A stretch of 64,000 bases of DNA from Desulfobaccales bacterium (GTDB lineage: Bacteria; Desulfobacterota; Desulfobaccia; Desulfobaccales; 0-14-0-80-60-11), in assembly GCA_041648175.1 (NCBI GenBank), contig JBAZPO010000009.1, positions 62,001-126,000 on the forward strand. The letters are read 5' to 3'. Shown in pieces: positions 33,564 to 41,605 of this stretch; positions within the stretch are counted from its first letter, which is position 1; every line of letters begins with the position of its first letter. The position numbers and the translations under genes were made by a program. The notes under the pieces are model-generated. The model had not been told where the DNA came from, ran no database searches, and saw only the letters and a list, made by a program, of their open reading frames with translations.

Positions 33564-33730
33564 TTGCTGTCTCAGCGCTGCAGACCCAAGCCCTTCCGCG
33601 TCGCCCTGCCTTCCGGATAGGCCATTTCCGGCGCGGCTTTTTGGCTTCGCCCTCCACACCCGGCCCCAGGGCCGGGCACTAGGGCTGCTCGCTGCCGCCA
33701 CCCTCTGATACCTAGTTGCGGTCATACAGG
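33564..33730. other. GC-rich structure-prone segment, candidate non-coding RNA
   Basis: This 165-base stretch is much more GC-rich than the DNA after it and holds nested inverted repeats: CCGGA/TCCGG near 33613-33630, CCCGGCC-CCAG-GGCCGGG at 33659-33675, and ACTAGG/CCTAGT at 33678-33716. No protein frame has family features (an antisense 73-codon frame is Arg-rich and featureless). It directly follows the cold-shock gene hairpin, so it may be a 3' UTR-derived RNA. No known RNA family was recognised. Confidence 0.4.
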
Positions 33731-33742
33731 TAAATTTAGTTT

Positions 33743-33775
33743 TTTAGGGGCGGACCTATATGGTCCCCCTCAGAG
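33743..33775. repeat. AGGGGCGGACC...GGTCCCCCTCAGAG repeat
   Basis: Short imperfect palindrome. Related units lie at 34620-34652, 58190-58216 and 60508-60538 (GGCGG-nnn-CCGCC cores ending in CTCAG or similar). Confidence 0.5.
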
Positions 33776-33781
33776 CAACCG

Positions 33782-33811
33782 TAGGGCGGGAAAGCGTAGC
33801 GCATCCCGCCT
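33782..33811. repeat. GGGCGGGAAAGCG...CGCATCCCGCC palindrome
   Basis: Arms GGCGGG and CCCGCC around AAAGCGTAGCGCAT, then a T run; it could also terminate transcription. Confidence 0.5.
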
Positions 33812-33816
33812 TTTTT

Positions 33817-33878
33817 CTCGTTCCCAAGCACAAGCCTTGGGAACGCAAATTTCTGGCGGAGCTCTGCTTCGCCACCTT
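33817..33878. repeat. GTTCCCAAGC palindromic repeat, copy 2
   Basis: CTCGTTCCCAAGC ... GGGAACG followed by GGCGGAGCTCTGCTTCGCC. It is about 90% identical over 67 bases, including the preceding T6, to 34081-34148. Confidence 0.75.
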
Positions 33879-34086
33879 ATCGCCTCTTCACCCGGTGACA
33901 GAGGTCTGTTTTTCGTTGAGCTCTCTTTGCAAAGTCTTAAAACTGAGTCATGGCTCCTCACCTTTCTGGCAATATCTGCGAGCCAGCCTATAGTTAGCTG
34001 AAGTCATCATGCAAACGGTCCCTTTGGTTAATTTTGGTAGTCGCAGACTTTAGCCTGTCCCGGCATATGCAAGACGTCTATTTTTT

Positions 34087-34148
34087 CTCGTTCCCAAGCG
34101 CAAGCCCTGGGAATGTAAATTTCCGGCGAAGCTCTGCTTCGCCACCTC
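34087..34148. repeat. GTTCCCAAGC palindromic repeat, copy 3
   Basis: Second copy 270 bases after copy 2, in the same orientation and also preceded by T6; the two copies differ by a few substitutions such as GGAACG to GGAATG. Confidence 0.75.
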
Positions 34149-34886
34149 ATTGCGTATCTGCTAAACGCCTGATTATGAAAAACCTCTGGCACTGAAAGAA
34201 ATCCTGACATGGAAAAAGCGTTATCTGATCCCCCTGCTCAGATTAAATTACCGGGTAACAGAGCCTTGTGCCGCTTTGGTGGCTTTCCTGGGAAACTGGC
34301 CAAAACCAAGCGCGCCGATGACGGCACAAAGTCCCCTGGCAGCGGCACACGGGCGGTTGCGAACTGGAAGTAAGCGGTCCATGATGGCCCCCAGGCGAAG
34401 TACAGCGGCAGAAAGCGTATCAAGTTCCATATGTTGCGGCTAATTGTTTCGGGATTATCCGGTACATGGCACAAAAAGGGGCAAAAAAGGGTTTTCACAA
34501 GGGTGCTAGTTGCCCTAAAACGCGCTTAAAACACTAAAAAACGGCAAAAAAGCGCTCAATATTGCCCGGAATAGGACATGTTTTTACCACATGCTGTCAT
34601 CTATGAATTTTAGTTTTTTGTAAGGGCGGTCCAATGTGCCCGCCCTCAGATGGTCGCACCTGCAGGTGCGTTTCTATAAAACCGAAGCTATTTTTCCTTC
34701 TATGAGAGCAACTTTGTATGACAACCTCGCATAGCCGCTTCACCCGGCCCTGCGTCCAGAAAAGGATTGACCGGGACCCTCTGAATTGTTATTTTGTAAC
34801 ATGTAGGAGCATATGCACTCTGAATGCACGGATATTGAATCAAGTTTTTTTGCCGAAAACTGAAAACTGTTTTTAAGGGCGTCAGT
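34149..34886. other. Gene-poor stretch of about 740 bases
   Basis: No gene recognised. Frames in 34200-34500 on both strands read through basic, low-identity sequence that could be a decayed insertion element, but no transposase motif was found. It contains one GGGCGG repeat (34620-34652), a TGGTCGCACCTGCAGGTGCG palindrome near 34650 and a GAAAACTG unit (34853-34868) just before the next gene. Confidence 0.4.
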
Positions 34887-35624
34887 ATGTCCAAGCTTGC
34901 CAATTACTTTACCAAGGCTGACCGCAAGAAACTCTTCTTCGACTATCTCAAGCTCGTGGGCATCCTCGAAATCATTATTTTTATCGTGGTGGTCCTGTGG
35001 GCCTCGGATGATAAGTACCACCGGGTGCAGTCCGCCTTTCCCTGGCGGGAATACGTCTTTGTGGCCTTTGCCTTCCCCATTGTCTTCACCTTCCTCATGG
35101 GAGTGATCATCACCGGATTCAATTACTTCCTGGGAGGCGAAGCAGAAGTCAAGGCGGAAAGTGGTGAAGACCCTGCTAACCAGATGGACGCGCTGATCGG
35201 CCAGATCAAGCGCCTGCCCTACCTGAGCATTTTATTCCTGCTGCTGGTGACCATCTTCGCCCTCTACAACATGAACCACATCATGGCCTGGCTGGGTTCC
35301 TTGGGCTATAACACCTTCCGCTTCCTAAGCTATGTGCTGGCCGGATTGGGTGTGATTGTGGTCATCTACCTGATGTTCTTTCTCTTCTTCAAATACCGCC
35401 TTAACCATAAGCATATGAAATATCAGTATTACTCTGATATAGGCGACAAGCACGGGCTCATTATCTTGGATGACCGCACTGTCCTGGCGAGAAATGGGAA
35501 TCTCCTGGTGAAGGGACGGCGGTGGCGGGGACCCAAGCAGGTGGGCAAGGCTACCAATCCCCCGGAATTATATTCTCCGGAACCACCCAACCCGGACCAC
35601 CTGTCGTTGCCCAAACCCGAATGA
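34887..35624 (+). CDS. Four-helix integral membrane protein of unknown function
   Basis: A 245-residue protein that I cannot place in a family. Predicted membrane segments are at about residues 24-40 (VGILEIIIFIVVVLWAS), 56-76 (VFVAFAFPIVFTFLMGVIIT), 109-127 (LPYLSILFLLLVTIFAL) and 143-168 (FLSYVLAGLGVIVVIYLMFF). A charged loop (residues 85-105) separates the two pairs. The last about 75 residues are cytoplasmic, basic and Pro-rich (PPELYSPEPPNPD). The stop codon overlaps the start of the next gene as ATGA, so it is co-translated with a nucleoside phosphorylase. That pairing is the only clue to its job. Confidence 0.7.
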   Translation: MSKLANYFTKADRKKLFFDYLKLVGILEIIIFIVVVLWASDDKYHRVQSAFPWREYVFVAFAFPIVFTFLMGVIITGFNYFLGGEAEVKAESGEDPANQMDALIGQIKRLPYLSILFLLLVTIFALYNMNHIMAWLGSLGYNTFRFLSYVLAGLGVIVVIYLMFFLFFKYRLNHKHMKYQYYSDIGDKHGLIILDDRTVLARNGNLLVKGRRWRGPKQVGKATNPPELYSPEPPNPDHLSLPKPE

Positions 35625-36427
35625 TCTCAACCTCTCCGGACTGGGGGGGCAGCTCTACCTCCCGGACCTGCCGGACCCTTATTATGGCTGCACTGCCCCA
35701 AGAAGTGCGGCCTTTTTTGCGCCGGGTCCGGGCCAGGCCCCGCCGGGATCTGGGATTGCCGGCCTGGGATTGGGAGCCTGAAGCGGCCGTGGTGGCCCTG
35801 TCCGGGATGGGACCCGCCGCAGCGCGCCGGGCCGCCGAGACCCTGATCAGCCTCTGCCGGCCCGAGCTTCTGGTCTCGATGGGGTTCGGCGGTGCTTTGG
35901 TCCCGGGGTTGGCTACCGGAAATGTGGTCCTGGGAGAAACCTTCTGGCACTATAACCCTGACATCCGAAAACTTACCGCCGGAGCCCGGCCACCTGCCCC
36001 GCGACCCCTTATACAGCTGCGTCAGGCCTTGAAGACCGCGGGACTCACCACCGTCAGCGCCAGCCTGGTTACCACCACCCGCATCATCCATAAAAAAGAC
36101 CAGGGAGAGCCCTTAACCGCTTTGCCGCACCCGGTTTTGGATCTGGAAACCGGCGTCCTGGCCGAACTCGCCGCCGCGCATAACCTGCCGTTTCTAAGCC
36201 TCAGGGCGATTACCGATACGGCCGGGGAGGAGATTCCGGAATTTCTCCGTCATGCCGGAGACCCGGACGCGACCGTCGGCGTCCGGGAAGCCCTCAAGTG
36301 GCTGGCCCAGGATTTCCGCCGCGTACAAGACCTCTTGAGACTCTGGCGCGCCAGCCGCCGCGCCGCCCAAGCTCTTTCCGAAGCCTTGATGATCCTCTGG
36401 CCTCACCTTCTTTTCACTGAACACTGA
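35621..36427 (+). CDS. MTA/SAH-nucleosidase-like phosphorylase (possibly HpnG-type)
   Basis: A 268-residue member of the purine nucleoside phosphorylase/MTAN superfamily. The core starts at LIMAALPQEVRPFLRR, then ALSGMGPAAARRAAETL and LLVSMGFGGALVPGLATGNV (phosphate/ribose pocket) and DLETGVLAELAAAHNLPFLS followed by LRAITDTAGEEIPEF, where MTAN-type enzymes keep a catalytic Asp in the SDxA-like position (here TDTA). The pattern resembles the hopanoid-linked HpnG phosphorylases, and a carotenoid-type gene follows on the other strand, but no other hopanoid gene is seen. The ATG overlaps the upstream stop (ATGA). The N-terminal 20 residues (STSPDWGGSSTSRTCRT) look non-native; a start at the internal M near residue 22 is possible. 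Confidence 0.72.
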   Translation: MISTSPDWGGSSTSRTCRTLIMAALPQEVRPFLRRVRARPRRDLGLPAWDWEPEAAVVALSGMGPAAARRAAETLISLCRPELLVSMGFGGALVPGLATGNVVLGETFWHYNPDIRKLTAGARPPAPRPLIQLRQALKTAGLTTVSASLVTTTRIIHKKDQGEPLTALPHPVLDLETGVLAELAAAHNLPFLSLRAITDTAGEEIPEFLRHAGDPDATVGVREALKWLAQDFRRVQDLLRLWRASRRAAQALSEALMILWPHLLFTEH

Positions 36428-36445
36428 AATTCGTTTTTATGCCCT

Positions 36446-36502
36446 CATTCCCAAGCTCCAGCTTGGGAACGCAACTCTCCGCCCAAGCTCTGCTTGGGCA
36501 CC
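36446..36502. repeat. GTTCCCAAGC palindromic repeat, copy 4
   Basis: ATTCCCAAGCTCCAGCTTGGGAACG then GCCCAAGCTCTGCTTGGGC, the same two-hairpin composite as at 22774, between two convergent genes. Confidence 0.8.
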
Positions 36503-36525
36503 ACCCCTAAAACGCAATTGTGATA

Positions 36526-37311
36526 CTAAGGAGCAATTTTGAGCACCAGCCACGTCAGGAAGGGAACATAAATAAAGAACCCCACCCAGCCCAAGCAGGT
36601 CTCGCCGATGATAAAGGTCATGGCCAGGTTAAAGCCCAGGATACCCAGGTAGAAGGCGGGACCCAGGAGCGCCTGGGAAGGAAAGCTTAACCTGCCCCAA
36701 TCCCAATAAGGGGCTGACGGCACCCGGGTAATCACCAGCTGCAAGACCCGGATGAGCACCAGGGCCACCAGGAACCAGCCGCCGAAGTTGGTCAACGTGA
36801 TCCCGAAATAGGTCCCGCCCTCGGGATAGCCGTAAATTTGCCCCAAAAACCAGCGGTACCCCCTGAGCGCCAGGGGATCGATGACGATATCCAGGGTGAC
36901 CATCAACACCGCCCCGAGGATCAAGACGCGCCAGGACCCCTGCATGGCGGCTTCCCCCTTCAGGAAAAAACCGCGCCCTTTCCAGCCCCCCGGCGTCAAC
37001 GCCACCAGGGCCAGGGCGAAGCTCGCATAGGCCAAAAAGACGTAGGACAGGGAATCCATGAAGGGCACCCCGGCCACCCACAATTCCTGGTCCCGTGTGG
37101 CGGGGATGTATAGGTACTCGCCAAAAGGAAACCCGCTATGAATGGAGGAAAATTCCGCCATCCAGGAGATGACATATCCCAAAACCACAAAAGACAGGGC
37201 CCGGCCCGCGCCCAAATGCCAGGTGGCGATCACCAGATAAGCCCCTAAAAAGATAAACACGTAAGGCCGCAACCAGATGGTTCCCGCCAAAAGCCCCAGG
37301 CCATCAAGCAT
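36526..37311 (-). CDS. CruF/DUF422-like carotenoid biosynthesis membrane protein
   Basis: A 261-residue membrane protein with about seven helices. Family marks are SWMAEFSSIHSGFPFGEYLY (Glu/His/Gly-Phe-Pro block), GVPFMDSLSYVFLAYASFAL, a VTLDIVIDPLALRGYRWFLG block with a conserved Asp, and YFGITLTNFGGWFLVALVLI. CruF is a 1',2'-hydratase of carotenoids; other members of this DUF422 family act in bacterioruberin-type pathways or are uncharacterised. No phytoene synthase or desaturase is in the window, so the true substrate is uncertain. It is a single gene, convergent with the phosphorylase. Confidence 0.75.
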   Translation of the reverse strand: MLDGLGLLAGTIWLRPYVFIFLGAYLVIATWHLGAGRALSFVVLGYVISWMAEFSSIHSGFPFGEYLYIPATRDQELWVAGVPFMDSLSYVFLAYASFALALVALTPGGWKGRGFFLKGEAAMQGSWRVLILGAVLMVTLDIVIDPLALRGYRWFLGQIYGYPEGGTYFGITLTNFGGWFLVALVLIRVLQLVITRVPSAPYWDWGRLSFPSQALLGPAFYLGILGFNLAMTFIIGETCLGWVGFFIYVPFLTWLVLKIAP

Positions 37312-37509
37312 GTTTCTTGTTCCTTTTCAGGTGCGAGGGCCGAAGCGACCGGCGACCTCAGCCACCAGGGCGGCTTGCAAGGCGGGACATTTCCCTAAAG
37401 CCTCACCCCGGTTCCCTGCCTGAATGTCATAAATTATAGTGAGATTATCGCCTTAAGCTCCAGCTAATTTGCTACAATTGATTATAATAGATAGCAAATC
37501 GGAGAGACC

Positions 37510-37638
37510 ATGCAATCGAAAACTCTCAATTTGCTGCAATTTCGAAACAATTTGATATCGAGAAGGGCCTGTCAGAAACAATTGTTTCGGTTGCGTTGGA
37601 TTTTGGAGCTTTTCTTTAGAGAGATTTCTCCATGCTAG
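37510..37638 (+). pseudogene. N-terminal fragment of an IS1595-type transposase
   Basis: A 42-codon frame reads MQSKTLNLLQFRNN, then ACQKQLFRLRW. This resembles the start of IS1595-family transposases, whose N terminus has the pattern F-x(6-8)-EACxxxLFxLRWPDGF before a zinc ribbon. The sequence breaks right after LRW and runs into the tsaD leader, with no CxxC ribbon or DDE part. A perfect 14-base palindrome (GAAACAATTGTTTC, 37575-37588) lies inside, and ATTTGCTA/TAGCAAAT (37468-37499) flanks it upstream; the latter could be an old transposon end or an operator. The match is from memory of the family. Confidence 0.5.
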
Positions 37639-38630
37639 TCTTAGGCATCGAAACTTCTTGCGATGAGACCGCCGCGGCGGTGGTGGCGGACGGGCGCGTA
37701 GTCATGTCGTCGGTGGTGGCCACCCAGTTCGAGTCCCACGCCGCTTACGGCGGGGTGGTGCCGGAAATCGCGGCCCGGCGGCATCTGGAAAACATCCTGC
37801 CGGTGATCCAGGCGGCTCTGGATCAGGCCAAGATTACCTTAAACGACCTGGACGGCCTGGCCGTGACCCAGAGGCCCGGCCTCATCGGCGCCCTGATCAT
37901 CGGCATGGCCGCGGCCAAGGCCTTGGCCTTCACCTTAAATAAGCCCCTCGTGGGTGTCAACCATTTACAGGCCCACATAATGGCGGCGTTCTTGACGGAG
38001 ACCCCGCCCGCGTTCCCGTTCGTGGCCCTGGTGGTCTCCGGTGGCCACACCAACCTCTACCGGGTAGACGGCTTTACCGCGATGACCCTGTTGGGCAGGA
38101 GTCGGGATGATGCCGCGGGCGAGGCCTTTGACAAGGTGGCCAAACTCATGGAGTTGGGTTACCCGGGCGGGGTCAGAATCGAAGCCCTGGCCGCATCCGG
38201 CAACCCCAAGGCCTTCAACCTGCCCCGGCCCCGCATCCGGGAAGAACCTCTCACCTTCTCATTTTCAGGGCTTAAGACCGCGGTGGCTCACCAACTGAAG
38301 TTGCACCCGGAAATTCTCGGGGATGAAACGTCCCGCCGTGATCTGGCGGCCAGCTTTCAGGCGGCGGCGGTGGAGAGCCTCACGAGCCGGGCCGGGCTGG
38401 CTTTGATCGAGATGGGCTGCACCCGCCTGGTGGTCTGCGGCGGGGTGGCCGCCAACGGCCAACTGCGCCGGGCGCTGACGACCCAGGCCCGGACGGATGG
38501 CTTCGAGTTGTGTCTGCCGCCTCTGGCGCTCTGCACCGACAACGCCGCCATGGTGGCGGCTTTAGGCTACCGGCGGCTGGTGGCCGGGGAGCGTCTGAAC
38601 CTGGATGGCGACGTCTTTTCCCGGGGTTGA
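37632..38630 (+). CDS. tsaD: tRNA N6-threonylcarbamoyladenosine transferase TsaD
   Basis: TsaD moves the threonylcarbamoyl group from TC-AMP to A37 of ANN-decoding tRNAs, with TsaB and TsaE. The 332-residue ASKHA-fold protein opens with VLGIETSCDETAAAVV, has the metal-binding histidines in GVNHLQAHIMAAF, then VVSGGHTNLYRV, DDAAGEAFDKVAKLMELGYP and GGVAANGQLR. These are all catalytic or nucleotide-binding blocks of the family, and the length is normal. The ATG is preceded only by a weak site (AGAGAGATTTCTCC). It overlaps the end of the transposase remnant, so its upstream region has been partly replaced. Confidence 0.96.
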   Translation: MLVLGIETSCDETAAAVVADGRVVMSSVVATQFESHAAYGGVVPEIAARRHLENILPVIQAALDQAKITLNDLDGLAVTQRPGLIGALIIGMAAAKALAFTLNKPLVGVNHLQAHIMAAFLTETPPAFPFVALVVSGGHTNLYRVDGFTAMTLLGRSRDDAAGEAFDKVAKLMELGYPGGVRIEALAASGNPKAFNLPRPRIREEPLTFSFSGLKTAVAHQLKLHPEILGDETSRRDLAASFQAAAVESLTSRAGLALIEMGCTRLVVCGGVAANGQLRRALTTQARTDGFELCLPPLALCTDNAAMVAALGYRRLVAGERLNLDGDVFSRG

Positions 38631-38763
38631 CAATCCCGATGCCTGCCATTGTCATATCGCCTTGACCAGACTCAGCCCTGTTCCGCTATCCTGAAAAATT
38701 AACCAAAAAGATAGAAACCACCGAGTTATTATAATAAACTATTAAAAATTTGCTCATCGGGGC

Positions 38764-40185
38764 ATGGACATGGCTCGCGCCGGCGCGCCATATGTGCTCA
38801 CTGAGGAGAATGTGGACCAACAACCTTTGGGTGAACGCCTCGCCCTGCTGACGGACCTCTACCAGTTGACCATGGCGGCCTGCTATTTCGACCAGGATAT
38901 GCAGGGCGAGGCCACCTTCAGCCTTTTCATCCGCAAATATCCGGCCCAGCGGGGGTACTTTGTGGCTGCGGGGCTGGCCGAAGCCTTAAATTACCTGGAA
39001 ACCCTGCGGGTTACGGCCGCAGACCTGGCTTATCTCGCCTCCACCGGCCTTTTTCAGACCCGCTTCCTGGATTACCTGAAAGATGTGCGTTTCACAGGTT
39101 CGGTCCGGGCGCTGCCCGAAGGCAGTATTTTTTTCATTGATGAACCTATCCTGGAGGTAAGCGCCCCCATCATCGAGGCGCAATTGGCGGAGACATTTAT
39201 TATCAACGCCGTCAACCTCCAAACCATGATCGCCACCAAGGCCTCCCGGGTTATGCACGCAGCTGCGGGCCGGCCGCTGGTGGACTTTTCTCTGAGGCGG
39301 ACCCAGGGCAGCGACGCGGGTCTCAAGGTGGCCCGGGCCAGCTACCTGGCGGGATTTGGTGGCACAAGCAACGTTTTGGCGGGAAAGCTCTACGGCCTGC
39401 CCATTTTCGGGACCATGGCCCATTCCTACATTACCAGTTTTAATAGCGAAATAGAGGCGTTCCGGGCGTTCGTCCGGAACTTTCCGGTCGGCCCCACCCT
39501 GTTGATCGACACTTATGACAATATATCCGGGGCGCAGCACGCCGTAACCGTGGCCAAGGAGCTGGAGGCCAAAGGCCAGCGCCTTGGGTTTGTGCGCCTG
39601 GATAGCGGCGATATGGCGGCCATCAGTAAGGACGTGCGCCGCATCCTGGATGATAACGGCCTGGGTTATGTCCGCATCCTGGCCAGCGGCGGCTTTGATG
39701 AGCACAAAATCGCCGGGCTGCTGGCCGACGGGGCCAAAATTGACGCCTTTGCCGTGGGCACCAAGATGGGGGTCTCGGCAGACGCCCCGTATTTCGATAT
39801 CGCCTATAAACTGGTACGCTACGCCGATCGGCCGGTGATGAAGCTGTCCAGCGGCAAGGTGACCTTAGTGGACAAAAAGCAGGTTTGGCGCACTTATAAC
39901 GCTCAGGGCGCCATGCAGAGGGACGTCATCGCCCTCAAGGATGAAGCGGTTTCGGAAGGCAGCCCACTGCTTGAGCCGGTGATGGCGGGCGGCCGAATTA
40001 CCGGGAAGTTGCCGACGCTTTCCGCAAGCCGGGACTATTTCCAGGCCCAGTTTGCTAAGTTGCCCGAAACCTACAAGACCCTCCAGGACCCGGCCCGTTA
40101 CCCGGTGAGTCTGAGCGTTGGGCTTAAGAAGCTGCAATCCCGGGTAGAACAGGACATCCGGCACCGGGAATTGGGAGAGAGTTAA
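38764..40185 (+). CDS. pncB: Nicotinate phosphoribosyltransferase
   Basis: This enzyme makes nicotinate mononucleotide from nicotinate and PRPP in NAD salvage. The 473-residue chain shows LLTDLYQLTMAACYF at the start, FSLFIRKYPAQRGYFVAAGL, the substrate region FSLRRTQGSDAGLKVARASY and FGTMAHSYI (the phosphorylated/active-site His), LIDTYDN, VRLDSGDMA and ASGGFDEHKI, all in the right order for the family. Length fits the longer bacterial form. The start has weak upstream sequence; an in-frame M three residues on (MARAG) is possible. It is followed after 4 bases by a DedA gene, so they form one unit. Confidence 0.93.
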   Translation: MDMARAGAPYVLTEENVDQQPLGERLALLTDLYQLTMAACYFDQDMQGEATFSLFIRKYPAQRGYFVAAGLAEALNYLETLRVTAADLAYLASTGLFQTRFLDYLKDVRFTGSVRALPEGSIFFIDEPILEVSAPIIEAQLAETFIINAVNLQTMIATKASRVMHAAAGRPLVDFSLRRTQGSDAGLKVARASYLAGFGGTSNVLAGKLYGLPIFGTMAHSYITSFNSEIEAFRAFVRNFPVGPTLLIDTYDNISGAQHAVTVAKELEAKGQRLGFVRLDSGDMAAISKDVRRILDDNGLGYVRILASGGFDEHKIAGLLADGAKIDAFAVGTKMGVSADAPYFDIAYKLVRYADRPVMKLSSGKVTLVDKKQVWRTYNAQGAMQRDVIALKDEAVSEGSPLLEPVMAGGRITGKLPTLSASRDYFQAQFAKLPETYKTLQDPARYPVSLSVGLKKLQSRVEQDIRHRELGES

Positions 40186-40189
40186 CCTC

Positions 40190-40801
40190 ATGGGATTGAC
40201 CGAATTTCTTGTCCACTATAATACGCTGCTCATCCATTACTTAGGATACGGCGGCATCTTCATACTTATGGCCCTGGAGTCCATGATTTTCCCCATTCCC
40301 AGCGAACTGATCATGCCCTTTGCCGGCTTTCTGATCGTCACAGGTCAGTTCGATCCCGTATGGGTGATGGTGGCCAGCAGCCTGGGGTCCATTGCGGGGT
40401 CACTTTTGTCCTACGGTATGGGAACCTTGGGAGAGCCCGTAGTATTACGATACGGCCGCTACCTGTTGCTCAATAAACATCACCTGGAATGGACCGAGTT
40501 ATTCTTCTTCCGGCATGGTGGTAAGACGATTTTCATCTCCCGGTTTATCCCGGTAGTGCGCCATCTCATCTCCATTCCTGCGGGCCTGGCTCGTATGCCG
40601 CTGATCCCGTTTATTCTCTTTACCTTTGCCGGCGCCACCCTATGGAACGGATTTCTTACCTTCCTGGGAATGCGACTCAGAGAAAATTGGATGGTTATTC
40701 AGCGGTATACCCATATTCTGGACTATTTTGTGGTCGCAGCCCTCCTCGCCGTGGTAGTTTACTTGTGTTGGAAGCTCAAAAATGCCCGGAACCCCGCATA
40801 A
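40190..40801 (+). CDS. DedA-family inner-membrane protein
   Basis: A 203-residue membrane protein of the DedA/VTT superfamily, thought to flip polyprenyl phosphate or phospholipids and to depend on the proton motive force. It has the acidic ESMIFPIPSELIMPFAGFL block (E-x(3)-P-x-PxE) and the basic ISRFIPVVRHLISIPAGLAR block (SRFxPxVR), which are the essential residues, plus four to five membrane helices. It starts 4 bases after pncB and ends 3 bases before the next phosphorylase gene, so all three are probably one operon. Confidence 0.93.
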   Translation: MGLTEFLVHYNTLLIHYLGYGGIFILMALESMIFPIPSELIMPFAGFLIVTGQFDPVWVMVASSLGSIAGSLLSYGMGTLGEPVVLRYGRYLLLNKHHLEWTELFFFRHGGKTIFISRFIPVVRHLISIPAGLARMPLIPFILFTFAGATLWNGFLTFLGMRLRENWMVIQRYTHILDYFVVAALLAVVVYLCWKLKNARNPA

Positions 40802-40804
40802 GCA

Positions 40805-41605
40805 GTGGGATTGGGGGTGGCTGTGAGGGTTGATGCACCCAAGCCTCAGGAGCGTCGGAGCAGCCTGCCTTCTGAGGCCATCATCAACCCGACTCGGGAA
40901 CCATGGGACCCGCCGGTAACGGATCGGGTCATCCTGACGTTCACTCTGCCGGACTACCGGTATCTCTGCCGCCTCACGCAACCTAAAGAGCCGCCTCGTT
41001 ATATTTACAATTGCGCGGTGCGGGAAGGCCACTGGGAAAACCGGACCATCACCCTCATGGCCCCGGCCCTGGGGGCGCCCTATGCGGTCATGGTGCTGGA
41101 AAAACTAATCGCCCTGGGAGCCCGTATGGTCCTGGCTTTGGGTTGGTGCGGTTCCCTCCAGCCTCATCTGGCCATCGGCGATCTGGTGCTCCCCACCACC
41201 ACGGTGAGTACCGAAGGCACTTCCCGGCACTATCCCCTGGACGGCCAACCCCCGGACCCTGACCCGGGTCTGGCCCGGATCTTGCAAAACCTTTTGGAAA
41301 CAACGGACGCCAGTTGCCAGGAGGGCACGGTCTGGTCCACCGACGGCTTTTACCGGGAGACGGTGGAACTGGTGCAGCACTACCAGGCCCAAGGGGTCCT
41401 GGGGGTGGATATGGAAATGGCCGCCTTGTTCACCCTAGGCCGGTTCCGGCGGGTGCCGGTGGCCGGTCTCTTGGTGGTTTCCGATGAATTGGCCACCCTG
41501 CACTGGAACCCGGGCTACCGTTCGGAGCGGTTTCGCCGGGCGCGGGATCAAGCTGCCCGCCTGGTGTTGGCCGCGGCGGCCCAATGGGACGGAAGCCATG
41601 CTTAA
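40805..41605 (+). CDS. Purine/uridine phosphorylase superfamily protein
   Basis: A 266-residue nucleoside phosphorylase-like protein. After a 40-residue N-terminal extension the fold follows: ITLMAPALGAPYAVMVLEKL (base/phosphate region), MVLALGWCGSLQPHLAIGDL (the GxCGSL ribose/phosphate loop), a short specificity region and VLGVDMEMAALFTLGRF, which holds the ribose-binding M-E pair seen in uridine phosphorylase and PNP. A downstream Asp (VVSDELATL) matches the catalytic Asp of PNP-type enzymes. The base specificity cannot be told. A GTG start at 40805 is used, with no clear alternative. Eight bases overlap the following DUF1786 gene. Confidence 0.8.
   Translation: MGLGVAVRVDAPKPQERRSSLPSEAIINPTREPWDPPVTDRVILTFTLPDYRYLCRLTQPKEPPRYIYNCAVREGHWENRTITLMAPALGAPYAVMVLEKLIALGARMVLALGWCGSLQPHLAIGDLVLPTTTVSTEGTSRHYPLDGQPPDPDPGLARILQNLLETTDASCQEGTVWSTDGFYRETVELVQHYQAQGVLGVDMEMAALFTLGRFRRVPVAGLLVVSDELATLHWNPGYRSERFRRARDQAARLVLAAAAQWDGSHA

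Noticed and set aside
33504..33725. Antisense 73-codon frame behind the cold-shock gene
   Set aside because: Arg/Ser/Gly-rich translation without features; the stretch is better explained as a structured, possibly RNA-coding, segment.
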